Shown piece by piece: positions 48,157 to 56,284 of a DNA stretch of 64,000 nucleotides. Made by a program: the position numbers and the translations under genes. The notes under the pieces were generated by a model. The model made no database searches, was not told the DNA's origin, and was given only the letters and a program-made list of their open reading frames with translations. The stretch is from Aestuariicoccus sp032586235 (GTDB taxonomy: Bacteria; Pseudomonadota; Alphaproteobacteria; Rhodobacterales; Rhodobacteraceae), in the NCBI RefSeq assembly GCF_032586235.1, contig NZ_JAWHTD010000006.1:62001-126000 (forward strand), in the 5' to 3' direction. Within the stretch, counting starts at the first letter, position 1; each line of letters opens with the position of its first letter.

Positions 48157-49029
48157 ATGGAAATGCACGCACGCATCGACGCGGCCGTCACACGGGCCAT
48201 TGCGGCGGGGCAGGGCGGGACCGCCCCCGCACAGCTTTCCGAGGCGTTGATGTATGCCTGCACGCCCGGCGGCGCGCGCATCCGTCCAACGATCCTGATG
48301 TCGGTGGCGATGGCCTGCGGCGACGACCGGCCCGAGCTGTCGGATGCCGCCGCCGCCGCGCTCGAGATCATCCATTGCGCCAGTCTGGTGCATGACGATC
48401 TGCCTGCTTTCGACAATGCCGATATCCGCCGGGGCAAGCCGTCGGTGCATCGGGCTTATTCCGAACCGCTGGCGGTTCTGACCGGGGATTCGCTGATCAT
48501 CCTTGCGTTCGAAACATTGGCCCGTGCCGCGCCTCGGGCCCCGGATCGCGCCTTGCAGCTGATCCTGACGCTGACGCGTCAGAGCGGCATGCCGCACGGC
48601 ATCTGCGCCGGGCAGGGCTGGGAGAGCGAGGAAAAGATCGACCTTTCGGCCTATCACCGCTCCAAGACCGGCGCGCTGTTCATCGCGGCGACCCAGATGG
48701 GCGCGCTGGCCGCCGGGCAGGAGGCCGAACCGTGGTACGAGCTGGGCGCGCGCATCGGCGAGGCGTTCCAGGTCGCCGACGACCTGCGCGATGCGCTTTA
48801 CGATTCCGACACGCTTGGCAAACCGGTGGGGCAGGACGATCTGAACGGCCGTCCCAACGCCGTAGCCGTGCTGGGGGTGGACGGGGCCATCAAGCGGCTC
48901 AAGGACATTCTGTCCGGGGCAATCGCGTCGATCCCGTCCTGCCCTGGCGAGGCGCGGCTGGCCGAGATGGTGAACCTGCAGGCGGAACGTCTGACACCGG
49001 TGGTCGACCCAGTCCGCGCGCGGGTCTGA
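48157..49029 (+). CDS. crtE: Geranylgeranyl diphosphate synthase
   Basis: 290 residues from ATG 48157 after GGGAGAG; the open frame starts 9 codons earlier. Both prenyltransferase aspartate motifs are visible: LVHDDLPAFDNAD (first, DDxxxxD, as in bacterial GGPP/FPP synthases) and QVADDLRDAL (second DDxxD). Supplies GGPP both to CrtB and, via BchG, to bacteriochlorophyll. Followed after 4 bases by crtF. Confidence 0.94.
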   Translation: MEMHARIDAAVTRAIAAGQGGTAPAQLSEALMYACTPGGARIRPTILMSVAMACGDDRPELSDAAAAALEIIHCASLVHDDLPAFDNADIRRGKPSVHRAYSEPLAVLTGDSLIILAFETLARAAPRAPDRALQLILTLTRQSGMPHGICAGQGWESEEKIDLSAYHRSKTGALFIAATQMGALAAGQEAEPWYELGARIGEAFQVADDLRDALYDSDTLGKPVGQDDLNGRPNAVAVLGVDGAIKRLKDILSGAIASIPSCPGEARLAEMVNLQAERLTPVVDPVRARV

Positions 49030-49033
49030 GCGC

Positions 49034-50167
49034 ATGGCGATGGCCGCCGACGACCCCGGACCATCCGCCAGATCATCGCCCGGCTGGCGCACGCGGCTGG
49101 CCCGTATCGCCGCAAGGCCCGGGTTTCAGCGCTGGGCCGCCCGCTTCCCCATTGCCCGGCTGATCGCCAAGCGCGAGGGCGAAGAGCTGTTCGACCTGGT
49201 GCAGGGTTTCGTCAGCGCGCAGGTGCTTTTCGCCATTGTCGAGCTGAACCTGCTGCACCGGCTGATGGACGGGCCTTTGACGGCGGGCGAGCTGGCGCAG
49301 GGCACCGGGATCACCCCCGACCGGATGGGGCGGCTGGCGCAGGCCGGCGCGGCACTGGGCCTGTTGCGGCGCGACGGGGCGGACCGGTTCGGCATCACCC
49401 GCAAGGGCGCGGCGCTGGTCGGGGTTCCGGGGCTGGAACAGATGATCCGGCATCACGACGTGCTCTACCGCGATCTGGCCGACCCGGTGGCCTTTCTGAA
49501 GGGCGACACCGACCCGGAACTGGCGCGCTTCTGGCCTTATGTATTCGGCGCGCAGGGCGCGGTCGATCCGGCGACCACCGCCACCTATTCCGAGCTGATG
49601 GCGCAGTCGCAGGGGCTGGTGGCGCAGGACACTTTGGCCTGCGTGTCCTTGCAGGGCGTGACGCGGCTTTTGGACGTGGGCGGCGGCACCGGCGCCTTTG
49701 CCGAGGCCGCGGCCGAGGCAACGCCGGGCCTTGCCGTCACGCTCTTCGATCTGCCCAAGGTCATCGACGCGGCGCGCACAAGGCTTGCGGGAAGGGCGGA
49801 CAGGATCATGCTGGCCGAAGGGTCGTTCCGCGATGACCCTCTGCCCGGCGACGCCGACGCCATCAGCCTGATCCGCGTGCTTTATGACCACCGCGACGAC
49901 ACTGTGCGTGCGCTTCTGGCAAAATGCCACGATGCGCTGCCCAAGGGCGGCCGCCTGATCGTGTCCGAACCGATGTCCGGCGGGGCGAGGCCTGACCCGG
50001 CGGGCGACGTCTATTTCGCGTTCTACTGCATGGCGATGGGCACCGGCACGGTGCGCAGTCAGGTCCGCATCGCCGCGCTGTGCCGCGAGGCGGGGTTCGA
50101 CCGGGTGCAGACGCCGAGGGCCCGCCGGCCCTTTGTGACGTCGGTCGTGATCGCCCGGAAAAACTGA
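49034..50167 (+). CDS. crtF: Demethylspheroidene O-methyltransferase CrtF
   Basis: 377 residues. N-terminal winged-helix dimerisation part (QVLFAIVELNLLHRLMDGPLTAGELAQGTGI), then SAM-binding RLLDVGGGTGAFAEA and DAISLIRVLYDHRDD with catalytic-type aspartate-histidine. Methylates the tertiary hydroxyl of the carotenoid end. Follows crtE in one unit. Confidence 0.93.
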   Translation: MAMAADDPGPSARSSPGWRTRLARIAARPGFQRWAARFPIARLIAKREGEELFDLVQGFVSAQVLFAIVELNLLHRLMDGPLTAGELAQGTGITPDRMGRLAQAGAALGLLRRDGADRFGITRKGAALVGVPGLEQMIRHHDVLYRDLADPVAFLKGDTDPELARFWPYVFGAQGAVDPATTATYSELMAQSQGLVAQDTLACVSLQGVTRLLDVGGGTGAFAEAAAEATPGLAVTLFDLPKVIDAARTRLAGRADRIMLAEGSFRDDPLPGDADAISLIRVLYDHRDDTVRALLAKCHDALPKGGRLIVSEPMSGGARPDPAGDVYFAFYCMAMGTGTVRSQVRIAALCREAGFDRVQTPRARRPFVTSVVIARKN

Positions 50168-50185
50168 CAACTTGTCGCAGCAAGG

Positions 50186-50203
50186 TGTCCATTTTCATTG
50201 ACA
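50186..50203. promoter_or_regulatory. PpsR/CrtJ-type operator 5, bchC promoter
   Basis: TGT-N12-ACA (TGTCC ... TGACA), first of three tandem palindromes between crtF and bchC. Confidence 0.87.
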
Positions 50204-50211
50204 CATTGATA

Positions 50212-50229
50212 TGTAACTTTAAACTGACA
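50212..50229. promoter_or_regulatory. PpsR/CrtJ-type operator 6, bchC promoter
   Basis: TGT-N12-ACA (TGTAA ... TGACA), separated by exactly 8 bases from operator 5, the spacing known for the Rhodobacter bchC promoter. Confidence 0.87.
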
Positions 50230-50236
50230 CTTGAAT

Positions 50237-50254
50237 TGTCAGAAACAAGCGACA
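50237..50254. promoter_or_regulatory. PpsR/CrtJ-type operator 7, bchC promoter
   Basis: TGT-N12-ACA (TGTCA ... CGACA), 7 bases beyond operator 6, making a third tandem site. Confidence 0.75.
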
Positions 50255-50309
50255 GTCGGAATAGTCCGCCCGAAGAGATGCGGACCCAAGCGAGGGGAGG
50301 ACCGAAATC

Positions 50310-51251
50310 ATGCAAACAGACGCCGTTCTCCTGCGTGGACCCCGCGATCTGGCGCTGTCGCGCGTTGCGCTGAAGGACCCCGGACCGGACGATCTGGTGG
50401 TCGACATCAGGCATTCGGGAATTTCCACCGGTACGGAAAAACTCTTTTGGAGCGGGGATATGCCGCCGTTTCCCGGCATGGGCTATCCTCTGGTCCCCGG
50501 ATACGAAGCCGCCGGCGAGGTGGTCGAGGCCGGGCCGAACACCGGCTATGCGCCGGGCGATCATGTCTTTGTGCCGGGGGCCAATTGTTATGACGGGGCC
50601 TTCGGACTTTTCGGCGGAGCTGCCGCGCGAATCGTCACCGACCAGACTCGTGTCACGCGAATCGATCCGGGCCACGGGGCCGAGGGCGCGCTGCTGGCGC
50701 TGGCCGCGACGGCGCGCCATGCCATGGCCGGGCTCGACAAGGCGGTTCCCGACCTCATCGTCGGACACGGCGTTCTGGGGCGTCTTCTGGCCCGGCTGAC
50801 CATCGCCGCCGGGGCCGCGCCGCCCACGGTCTGGGAGATCGACGCCGATCGCGCGCAGGGGGCCGAGGGCTATGCCGTCATCCATCCCGATGACGACCCG
50901 CGCCGCGACTATCGCGCGATCTATGACGCCAGCGGAAATGGCGCGCTGCTGAATGATCTGGTGGGGCGCATCGCCAAGGGTGGCGAGATCGTGCTGGCGG
51001 GGTTTTACACCGCACCCCTGCAATTCGCCTTTCCGCCCGCCTTCATGAAAGAGGCACGGTTCCGCATCGCCGCCGAATGGGCGCGCGAGGACCTGACCGC
51101 GACACGGGCGCTGGTGGAAAACGGGGCGCTGCGGCTCGACGGTTTGATCACGCATCAGGCCAAAGCAGGCAATGCGGCCACGGCCTATCGGACTGCGTTC
51201 GAGGACCCGGCCTGCCTGAAAATGATTTTGAACTGGGAGAGTCCTTCGTGA
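50310..51251 (+). CDS. bchC: Bacteriochlorophyllide a dehydrogenase BchC
   Basis: 313 residues, zinc-less MDR-type dehydrogenase. Characteristic IRHSGISTGTEKLFWSGDMPPFPGMGYPLVPGYEAAGEVVEAG, with VIVGHGVLGRLLARL as NAD-loop. Oxidises the 3-hydroxyethyl group of bacteriochlorophyllide to acetyl. First gene of bchC-bchX-bchY-bchZ-pufQ..., downstream of three PpsR sites. Confidence 0.95.
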   Translation: MQTDAVLLRGPRDLALSRVALKDPGPDDLVVDIRHSGISTGTEKLFWSGDMPPFPGMGYPLVPGYEAAGEVVEAGPNTGYAPGDHVFVPGANCYDGAFGLFGGAAARIVTDQTRVTRIDPGHGAEGALLALAATARHAMAGLDKAVPDLIVGHGVLGRLLARLTIAAGAAPPTVWEIDADRAQGAEGYAVIHPDDDPRRDYRAIYDASGNGALLNDLVGRIAKGGEIVLAGFYTAPLQFAFPPAFMKEARFRIAAEWAREDLTATRALVENGALRLDGLITHQAKAGNAATAYRTAFEDPACLKMILNWESPS

Positions 51252-52279
51252 AAGACGAAGTTGAAAAAGGCCGCGCGGATGCGCGCGAGGTGCCGAACCT
51301 CAAGGATTTCGACCAGCGGCTGCGGGACGAGGCAAACGAAGACCTCGCTGACGTTTTGCCCGCCGAGGCGACCAAGAAAACCCAGATCATCGCGATCTAC
51401 GGCAAGGGCGGGATCGGCAAGTCGTTCACGCTTGCCAACCTCAGTCACATGATGGCCGAGCAGGGCAAGCGCGTGCTGCTGATCGGCTGCGACCCGAAAT
51501 CCGACACCACCTCGCTGCTCTTCGGCGGCAAGGCCTGCCCGACGATCATCGAGACCTCGACCCGCAAGAAGCTGGCGGGGGAAGAGGTCAAGATCGGCGA
51601 CGTGTGCTTCAAGCGCGGCGGCGTCTTCGCGATGGAGCTGGGCGGGCCTGAAGTCGGCCGCGGCTGCGGCGGGCGCGGAATCATCCACGGGTTCGAACTG
51701 CTTGAAAAGCTGGGCTTCCATGACTGGGATTTCGATTTCGTCCTGCTGGATTTTCTGGGCGACGTGGTCTGCGGCGGCTTTGGCCTGCCGATCGCGCGGG
51801 ACATGGCGCAGAAGGTGATCCTGGTCGCGTCGAACGATCTGCAGTCGCTCTATGTGGCCAACAACGTGTGTTCGGCGGTGGAATATTTCCGCAGGCTGGG
51901 CGGCAACGTCGGCGTTGCGGGTCTTGTGGTCAACAAGGACGACCATTCCGGGGAGGCGCAGGCCTTTGCCGAGGCGGTCAACATCCCCATTCTGGCGTCG
52001 ATCCCGCAGGACGACGACCTGCGCAAGAAATCCGCCAATTACCAGATCGTCGGCACCGATGCCTCGCCCTGGGGCGCGCTGTTCGCCGAGCTGGGCATGA
52101 ACGTGGCCGAGGCCCCGCCGGTGCGCCCCGCGCCGCTGAGCCAGGACGGGCTGCTGGAGCTTTTCGACGGGTCGGAGACCGGCGCGGGCGTGGTGCTGGA
52201 GCCTGCCACTGACACGGATATGCGCGGCAAGAACGCGGAGCCGAAGGAGTCGCTTGAGGTGATCTACGACGACGCCTGA
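51248..52279 (+). CDS. bchX: Chlorophyllide a reductase iron protein BchX
   Basis: 343 residues with GTG start at 51248 overlapping the bchC stop (GTGA). NifH-like: P-loop GKGGIGKS at 52-59, GCDPKSDTTSLLFGG, and the [4Fe-4S] cysteines in GRGCGGRGII and LGDVVCGGF. Donates electrons to BchYZ, converting chlorophyllide a to bacteriochlorophyllide. Confidence 0.96.
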   Translation: MKDEVEKGRADAREVPNLKDFDQRLRDEANEDLADVLPAEATKKTQIIAIYGKGGIGKSFTLANLSHMMAEQGKRVLLIGCDPKSDTTSLLFGGKACPTIIETSTRKKLAGEEVKIGDVCFKRGGVFAMELGGPEVGRGCGGRGIIHGFELLEKLGFHDWDFDFVLLDFLGDVVCGGFGLPIARDMAQKVILVASNDLQSLYVANNVCSAVEYFRRLGGNVGVAGLVVNKDDHSGEAQAFAEAVNIPILASIPQDDDLRKKSANYQIVGTDASPWGALFAELGMNVAEAPPVRPAPLSQDGLLELFDGSETGAGVVLEPATDTDMRGKNAEPKESLEVIYDDA

Positions 52280-52288
52280 CGGCAAGCC

Positions 52289-52340
52289 CCGGGGCGCTGC
52301 CCCGGACCCCGGAGTATTTGGACCAAGAAGAAGAGACGGA
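52289..52340. repeat. REP-like intergenic hairpin, bchX-bchY spacer
   Basis: CCGGGGC at 52289-52295, GCT loop, GCCCCGG at 52299-52305, then ACCCCGGAG and TATTTGGACCAAGAAGAAG. The same layout (hairpin with GCT loop, then CCCC, then TATTT) recurs at 61426-61460. From memory this element is abundant in Rhodobacteraceae genomes. Its A/G-rich tail is close to the ribosome site region of bchY. Confidence 0.75.
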
Positions 52341-52341
52341 C

Positions 52342-53907
52342 TTGAGCAAAGAAACCACATACGACGAGACGGCAGAGGTGGATGTCATCCGCGGCGAAGC
52401 GCGCGCGGAGACGCCGGACCTGCCGGATATGGCGGATGGGTTGGGTTGTCATTCCGGGTCCGAAATGGAGAAGGCCGCGCGGCTGGCGGGTAATTCCGAG
52501 ATGCTGGACCAGTTCGCCCGGGATTATCCGGTGGGGCCCCATGACAAGCCGCAATCCATGTGCCCGGCCTTTGGGTCGTTGCGCGTGGGGCTTCGGATGA
52601 AGCGGGTCGCGACGGTGCTGTCGGGATCCGCATGCTGCGTTTATGGGCTGACCTTCGTGTCGCATTTCTATGGCGCGCGGCGGTCGGTGGGATACGTGCC
52701 GTTCAATTCCGAGACGCTGGTCACCGGCAAGCTTTTCGAGGACATCCGGGATTCGGTGCATGAGATGGCCGATCCGGACCGGTTCGACGCCATTGTGGTG
52801 ACCAACCTGTGCGTGCCGACCGCGTCGGGCGTGCCGCTCCGGCTCTTGCCCGATGAGATCAACGGGGTGCGGATCGTGGGCATCGACGTGCCCGGGTTCG
52901 GCATTCCCACCCATGCCGAGGCGAAGGACGTTCTGGCGGGCGCGATGCTGAATTACGCCCGGCAGGAGATCCAGGCCGGACCGGTGGCGGCCCCCGAGGG
53001 CGGCAAGTCCGATCGTCCGACAGTGGCGCTTCTGGGTGAGATGTTCCCGGCCGATCCGATGATGATCGGCGCGATGCTGGCCCCGATGGGGCTGGCGGCA
53101 GGGCCGGTGGTGCCCTGCCGGGAATGGCGGGAATTGTACGCCGCTTTGGACAGCTCCGTCGTGGCGGCGATCCACCCGTTCTACACCGCGGCGGTGCGAG
53201 AGTTTCAGGCGGCGGGGCGGCCGGTCGTAGGGTCGGCACCCGTGGGCCATGACGGTACGGCGGATTGGCTGAAGGCTATCGGCGAGGCGCATGGGGTGCC
53301 CGCCAGTCAGGTCGCGGCGGCGCAGAACGCTTTCCTCCCGGCGATCAGGGGAGCGCTTGCCGCGGCCCCCGTGAAGGGCACGATTACCCTTTCGGGTTAC
53401 GAGGGCAGCGAATTGCTGGTGGCGCGGCTGCTGGTCGAAAGCGGGGCGGATGTGCGCTATGTCGGCACCGCCTGCCCGCGCACGCCGTGGTCCGAACCGG
53501 ACCGCGACTGGCTGGAGGCGAAGGGGATCAAGGTCACTTATCGCGCGTCGCTCGAGGACGATTGCGCGGCGATGGAGGCGGTCCGGCCGGACCTGGCCAT
53601 CGGCACCACACCAGTGGTGCAGAAGGCCAAGGAGCTGGGCATCCCAGGGCTGTATTACACCAACCTGATCTCGGCGCGGCCGCTGATGGGGCCGGCCGGC
53701 GCTGGCTCTTTGGCCGAGGTGGTGAACGCGGCCATCGCGGGCAAGGACCGGATGGATCACATGAAGGCGTTTTTCGACGGTGTGGGCACGGGCGATACCG
53801 CCGGCATCTGGGAAGGCGATCCGAACCTGCGTCCGGATTTCCGCGCGCAACATCAGAAGAAACTGGAGAAACGGGCGCGCGCCGCCAAGGCGGAGCAGAT
53901 GATATGA
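52342..53907 (+). CDS. bchY: Chlorophyllide a reductase subunit Y
   Basis: 521 residues from the TTG at 52342 (MSKETTYDETAEVDVI); another TTG at 52318 lies inside the repeat. NifD-like: cysteines in DGLGCHSGSEMEKA, MCPAFGSLRVGL and GSACCVYGLTF are candidate cluster ligands; GCxP-type segments follow. Forms the catalytic heterotetramer with BchZ. Start choice is a judgement; both candidates are TTG. Confidence 0.92.
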   Translation: MSKETTYDETAEVDVIRGEARAETPDLPDMADGLGCHSGSEMEKAARLAGNSEMLDQFARDYPVGPHDKPQSMCPAFGSLRVGLRMKRVATVLSGSACCVYGLTFVSHFYGARRSVGYVPFNSETLVTGKLFEDIRDSVHEMADPDRFDAIVVTNLCVPTASGVPLRLLPDEINGVRIVGIDVPGFGIPTHAEAKDVLAGAMLNYARQEIQAGPVAAPEGGKSDRPTVALLGEMFPADPMMIGAMLAPMGLAAGPVVPCREWRELYAALDSSVVAAIHPFYTAAVREFQAAGRPVVGSAPVGHDGTADWLKAIGEAHGVPASQVAAAQNAFLPAIRGALAAAPVKGTITLSGYEGSELLVARLLVESGADVRYVGTACPRTPWSEPDRDWLEAKGIKVTYRASLEDDCAAMEAVRPDLAIGTTPVVQKAKELGIPGLYYTNLISARPLMGPAGAGSLAEVVNAAIAGKDRMDHMKAFFDGVGTGDTAGIWEGDPNLRPDFRAQHQKKLEKRARAAKAEQMI

Positions 53908-53924
53908 CTTGTCTGTCGCAAAAC

Positions 53925-53990
53925 GGTGCGCCTGAAGGCGCACCCTACGGGGCCGGGCGCAACAGCGTAGGGTGCGCCTTCAGGCGCACC
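53925..53990. repeat. Perfect 25-bp inverted repeat between bchY and bchZ
   Basis: Left arm 53925-53949 and right arm 53966-53990 are exact reverse complements of 25 bases, with a 16-base loop. Each arm also contains an inner imperfect palindrome, GGTGCGCC-TGAA-GGCGCACC. It fills almost the whole 97-base spacer and looks like a REP/BIME-type element rather than a terminator, since no U-run follows. In a transcript it would form a very stable hairpin just before the bchZ ribosome site. Confidence 0.92.
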
Positions 53991-54004
53991 GCATGGGGCG
54001 CATC

Positions 54005-55471
54005 ATGCTGATCCAGGATCATGACCGCGCCGGCGGCTATTGGGGGGCTGTCTATGCCTTCTGCGCCGTCAAGGGCCTGCAGGTCGTGATCGACGGGCCG
54101 GTCGGCTGCGAGAACCTGCCGGTCACCTCCGTACTGCATTACACCGATGCGCTTCCCCCGCATGAGCTTCCGATCGTGGTCACTGGCCTCGGAGAGGAAG
54201 AGCTGGGTCGGGAGGGGACCGAAGGCGCGATGAAACGCGCCTGGGGTGTGCTCGACCCAGCTTTGCCGGCCGTCGTGGTGACGGGCTCTATCGCCGAGAT
54301 GATCGGCGGGGGCGTCACGCCGCAGGGCACCAATATTCAGCGCTTTCTGCCGCGCACCATCGACGAGGATCAATGGGAAGCCGCGGACCGGGCGATGACC
54401 TGGATCTTCACCGAATTCGGCATGACCAAGGGCCGGATGCCGCCCGAGAAGAAACGCGAAGAGGGCGCAAAGCCCCGCGTCAACATCCTCGGGCCGATGT
54501 ACGGCACCTTCAACATGCCCAGCGATCTGCACGAGATCCGCCGTCTGGTCGAAGGCATCGGGGCCGAGGTCAACATGGTCATGCCGCTGGGCGCGCATCT
54601 GGCCGAGATGCGCAACCTCGTGAATGCCGATGCGAACGTCTGCATGTACCGCGAATTCGGGCGCGGGCTCTGCGAATGTCTGGGCAAGCCTTATCTTCAG
54701 GCCCCGATCGGGGTCGAGTCGACAACGAAATTCCTGCGCAAGCTGGGCGATATGCTGGGGCTCGACCCCGGGCCGTTCATTCAGCGTGAAAAGCATTCGA
54801 CGCTGAAACCGGTGTGGGATCTGTGGCGCAGCGTGACGCAGGATTTCTTTGCGACCGCCAGTTTCGGCATCGTGGCCAACGAAACCTATGCCCGCGGCAT
54901 CCGCAATTATCTGGAAAACGACCTGGGTCTGCCTTGCGCCTTCGCCGTGGCCCGCGTGGCCGGCGCCAAGACCAACAACGACGAAGTGCGCCACCTGGTG
55001 CATACCAAACGGCCGCTGATCCTGATGGGGTCGATCAACGAAAAGATGTACCTGGCCGAGATGCAGGCCGGGCACGGCCCGCAGCCTGCCTTCATTCCGG
55101 CCAGCTTCCCGGGCGCCGCCATCCGGCGGCACACCGGCACGCCGATGATGGGCTACGCCGGTGCGACATACCTGCTGCAAGAGGTGTGTAACGGGCTCTT
55201 CGACGCGCTCTTCCACATCCTGCCGCTGGGCAGCCAGATGGACGCGGGCGAGGCGACGCTGACGCCGCTGCGCCGGGATTTCCCCTGGGATGCCGATGCC
55301 CAGGCCGAGCTGGACCGCATCGTCGCCCAGCACCCGGTGCTGACCCGCATTTCCGCAGCCAAGAACCTGCGCGACGCCGCCGAGGCAGCCGCGCTGAAAC
55401 AGGGGGCCGAACGTGTCGTGATCGAGACGGTACAGGCCCTGACGACTTCAAAGGGAGGACCCGCAAAATGA
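54005..55471 (+). CDS. bchZ: Chlorophyllide a reductase subunit Z
   Basis: 488 residues from ATG 54005 (MLIQDHDRAGGYWGAVYAF); upstream GTG/ATG candidates would lie at the edge of the inverted repeat. NifK-like subunit: cysteines in DGPVGCENLPV, RGLCECLG and EVCNGLF, and NILGPMYGTFNMPSDL. Works with BchY. ATGA overlap with pufQ. Confidence 0.94.
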   Translation: MLIQDHDRAGGYWGAVYAFCAVKGLQVVIDGPVGCENLPVTSVLHYTDALPPHELPIVVTGLGEEELGREGTEGAMKRAWGVLDPALPAVVVTGSIAEMIGGGVTPQGTNIQRFLPRTIDEDQWEAADRAMTWIFTEFGMTKGRMPPEKKREEGAKPRVNILGPMYGTFNMPSDLHEIRRLVEGIGAEVNMVMPLGAHLAEMRNLVNADANVCMYREFGRGLCECLGKPYLQAPIGVESTTKFLRKLGDMLGLDPGPFIQREKHSTLKPVWDLWRSVTQDFFATASFGIVANETYARGIRNYLENDLGLPCAFAVARVAGAKTNNDEVRHLVHTKRPLILMGSINEKMYLAEMQAGHGPQPAFIPASFPGAAIRRHTGTPMMGYAGATYLLQEVCNGLFDALFHILPLGSQMDAGEATLTPLRRDFPWDADAQAELDRIVAQHPVLTRISAAKNLRDAAEAAALKQGAERVVIETVQALTTSKGGPAK

Positions 55472-55689
55472 CGGACTTTACCTCAAACGACCCGCGCCCC
55501 CGGCACCACGCCAAGCGCGGGATGGAGTTCACGGTGTACTTCAGCATCATCTTCGCCCTCGCGATCCCCTTCGCGATGGTGGGCTGGATGCTGGACGTGT
55601 TCCAGAAGCAGACGCTCATGCTGCACGGCCCTCTGGCCCGTGCCTGGGCCGAGGCCGACCGGATCACACCGCTTATCTTCTCGGCCTGA
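55468..55689 (+). CDS. pufQ: PufQ, bacteriochlorophyll/puf assembly protein
   Basis: 73 residues with one membrane helix (FTVYFSIIFALAIPFAMVGW) and the conserved tail GPLARAWAEADRITPLIFSA, as in Rhodobacter PufQ. It affects bacteriochlorophyll precursor flow and is needed for normal pigment complexes. The start overlaps bchZ by ATGA, so the bch transcript reads into puf. Confidence 0.9.
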   Translation: MTDFTSNDPRPRHHAKRGMEFTVYFSIIFALAIPFAMVGWMLDVFQKQTLMLHGPLARAWAEADRITPLIFSA

Positions 55690-55706
55690 CCGCCGGGAGC
55701 CCGAAA

Positions 55707-55736
55707 CTGCCCGCCCGGGGAAACCCGGGCGGGCAG
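55707..55736 (+). other. 13-bp GC stem with GAAA tetraloop, pufQ-pufB spacer
   Basis: CTGCCCGCCCGGG at 55707-55719, GAAA, then the perfect complement at 55724-55736. A second short stem (GGGGC-GCGA-GCCCC, 55743-55756) follows. No U-run, so more likely an mRNA-processing or stability structure than a terminator. Confidence 0.85.
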
Positions 55737-55812
55737 GCCTGCGGGGCGCGAGCCCCAAAGGACCCAGCCGCAGGGGTTGCGGCGTCAGCAAGTACATTCC
55801 GGAGGAAAGTTC

Positions 55813-55962
55813 ATGGCTGATAATACCGACCTGTCGTTCACAGGTCTTACCGACGAGCAGGCCCAGGAGCTGCATTCCGTCTACATGAGCGGCCTTTGGC
55901 TGTTCTCGGCGGTTGCGGTGGTCGCACACCTTGCGACCTTCATCTGGCGTCCGTGGTTCTGA
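55813..55962 (+). CDS. pufB: Light-harvesting 1 beta polypeptide
   Basis: 49 residues: MADNTDLSFTGLTDEQAQEL, one membrane helix, bacteriochlorophyll-ligating His at 39 (AVVAHLATF) and the conserved IWRPWF tail; a second His at 21. GGAGGAAAG lies just before the ATG. Confidence 0.97.
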   Translation: MADNTDLSFTGLTDEQAQELHSVYMSGLWLFSAVAVVAHLATFIWRPWF

Positions 55963-55975
55963 GGAGACATAGAAA

Positions 55976-56131
55976 ATGGCAAAGTTCTACAAGATCTGGC
56001 TCGTCTTCGACCCCCGTCGCGTGTTCGTGGCGCAGGGTGTCTTCCTTTTCCTGCTGGCAGCAATGATCCACATGGTCGTTCTTTCGAACGGTGTGAACTG
56101 GTTCGAAACAGCCGCCGCCGCAGGCATGTAA
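55976..56131 (+). CDS. pufA: Light-harvesting 1 alpha polypeptide
   Basis: 51 residues, MAKFYKIWLVFDPRRVFVAQ then a membrane helix with the bacteriochlorophyll-ligating His32 (AAMIHMVVLS) and the tail NGVNWFETAAAAGM. The gene is too short for most ORF callers. GAGGAGACATAGAAA precedes it; the spacing to pufB is 13 bases. Forms the LH1 ring around the reaction center with PufB. Confidence 0.97.
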   Translation: MAKFYKIWLVFDPRRVFVAQGVFLFLLAAMIHMVVLSNGVNWFETAAAAGM

Positions 56132-56174
56132 CCACGCGCCCTCTGGGCCGTGGCCGCATGGCCAAAGAGCAAAG

Positions 56175-56212
56175 CTGCGGGCAGCCTTACGCGCAAGCCG
56201 GGTTGCCCGCGG
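56175..56212 (+). other. mRNA hairpin, pufA-pufL spacer
   Basis: CTGCGGGCA at 56175-56183 pairs with TGCCCGCGG at 56204-56212 (9 pairs, one G-U). It lies in the 153-base spacer between pufA and pufL. Rhodobacter has intercistronic hairpins here that protect pufBA mRNA and yield the excess of LH1 over reaction center. Confidence 0.75.
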
Positions 56213-56284
56213 CAAACCAGAACACATTGAAATGACGGTCGTCGTCCGCAGGGACGCGCGCCGCCAAACGCGGAGATCAAGAAG

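Noticed and set aside
46475..48437. 933-residue reading of crtC
   Set aside because: Everything upstream of about 46580 is the -1 frame of crtD and of the crtE promoter; only the C-terminal part is CrtC.
53904..54011. Short peptide MTCLSQNGAPEGAPYG between bchY and bchZ
   Set aside because: Starts at an ATGA with the bchY stop but consists mainly of translated inverted repeat; no conservation can be claimed.
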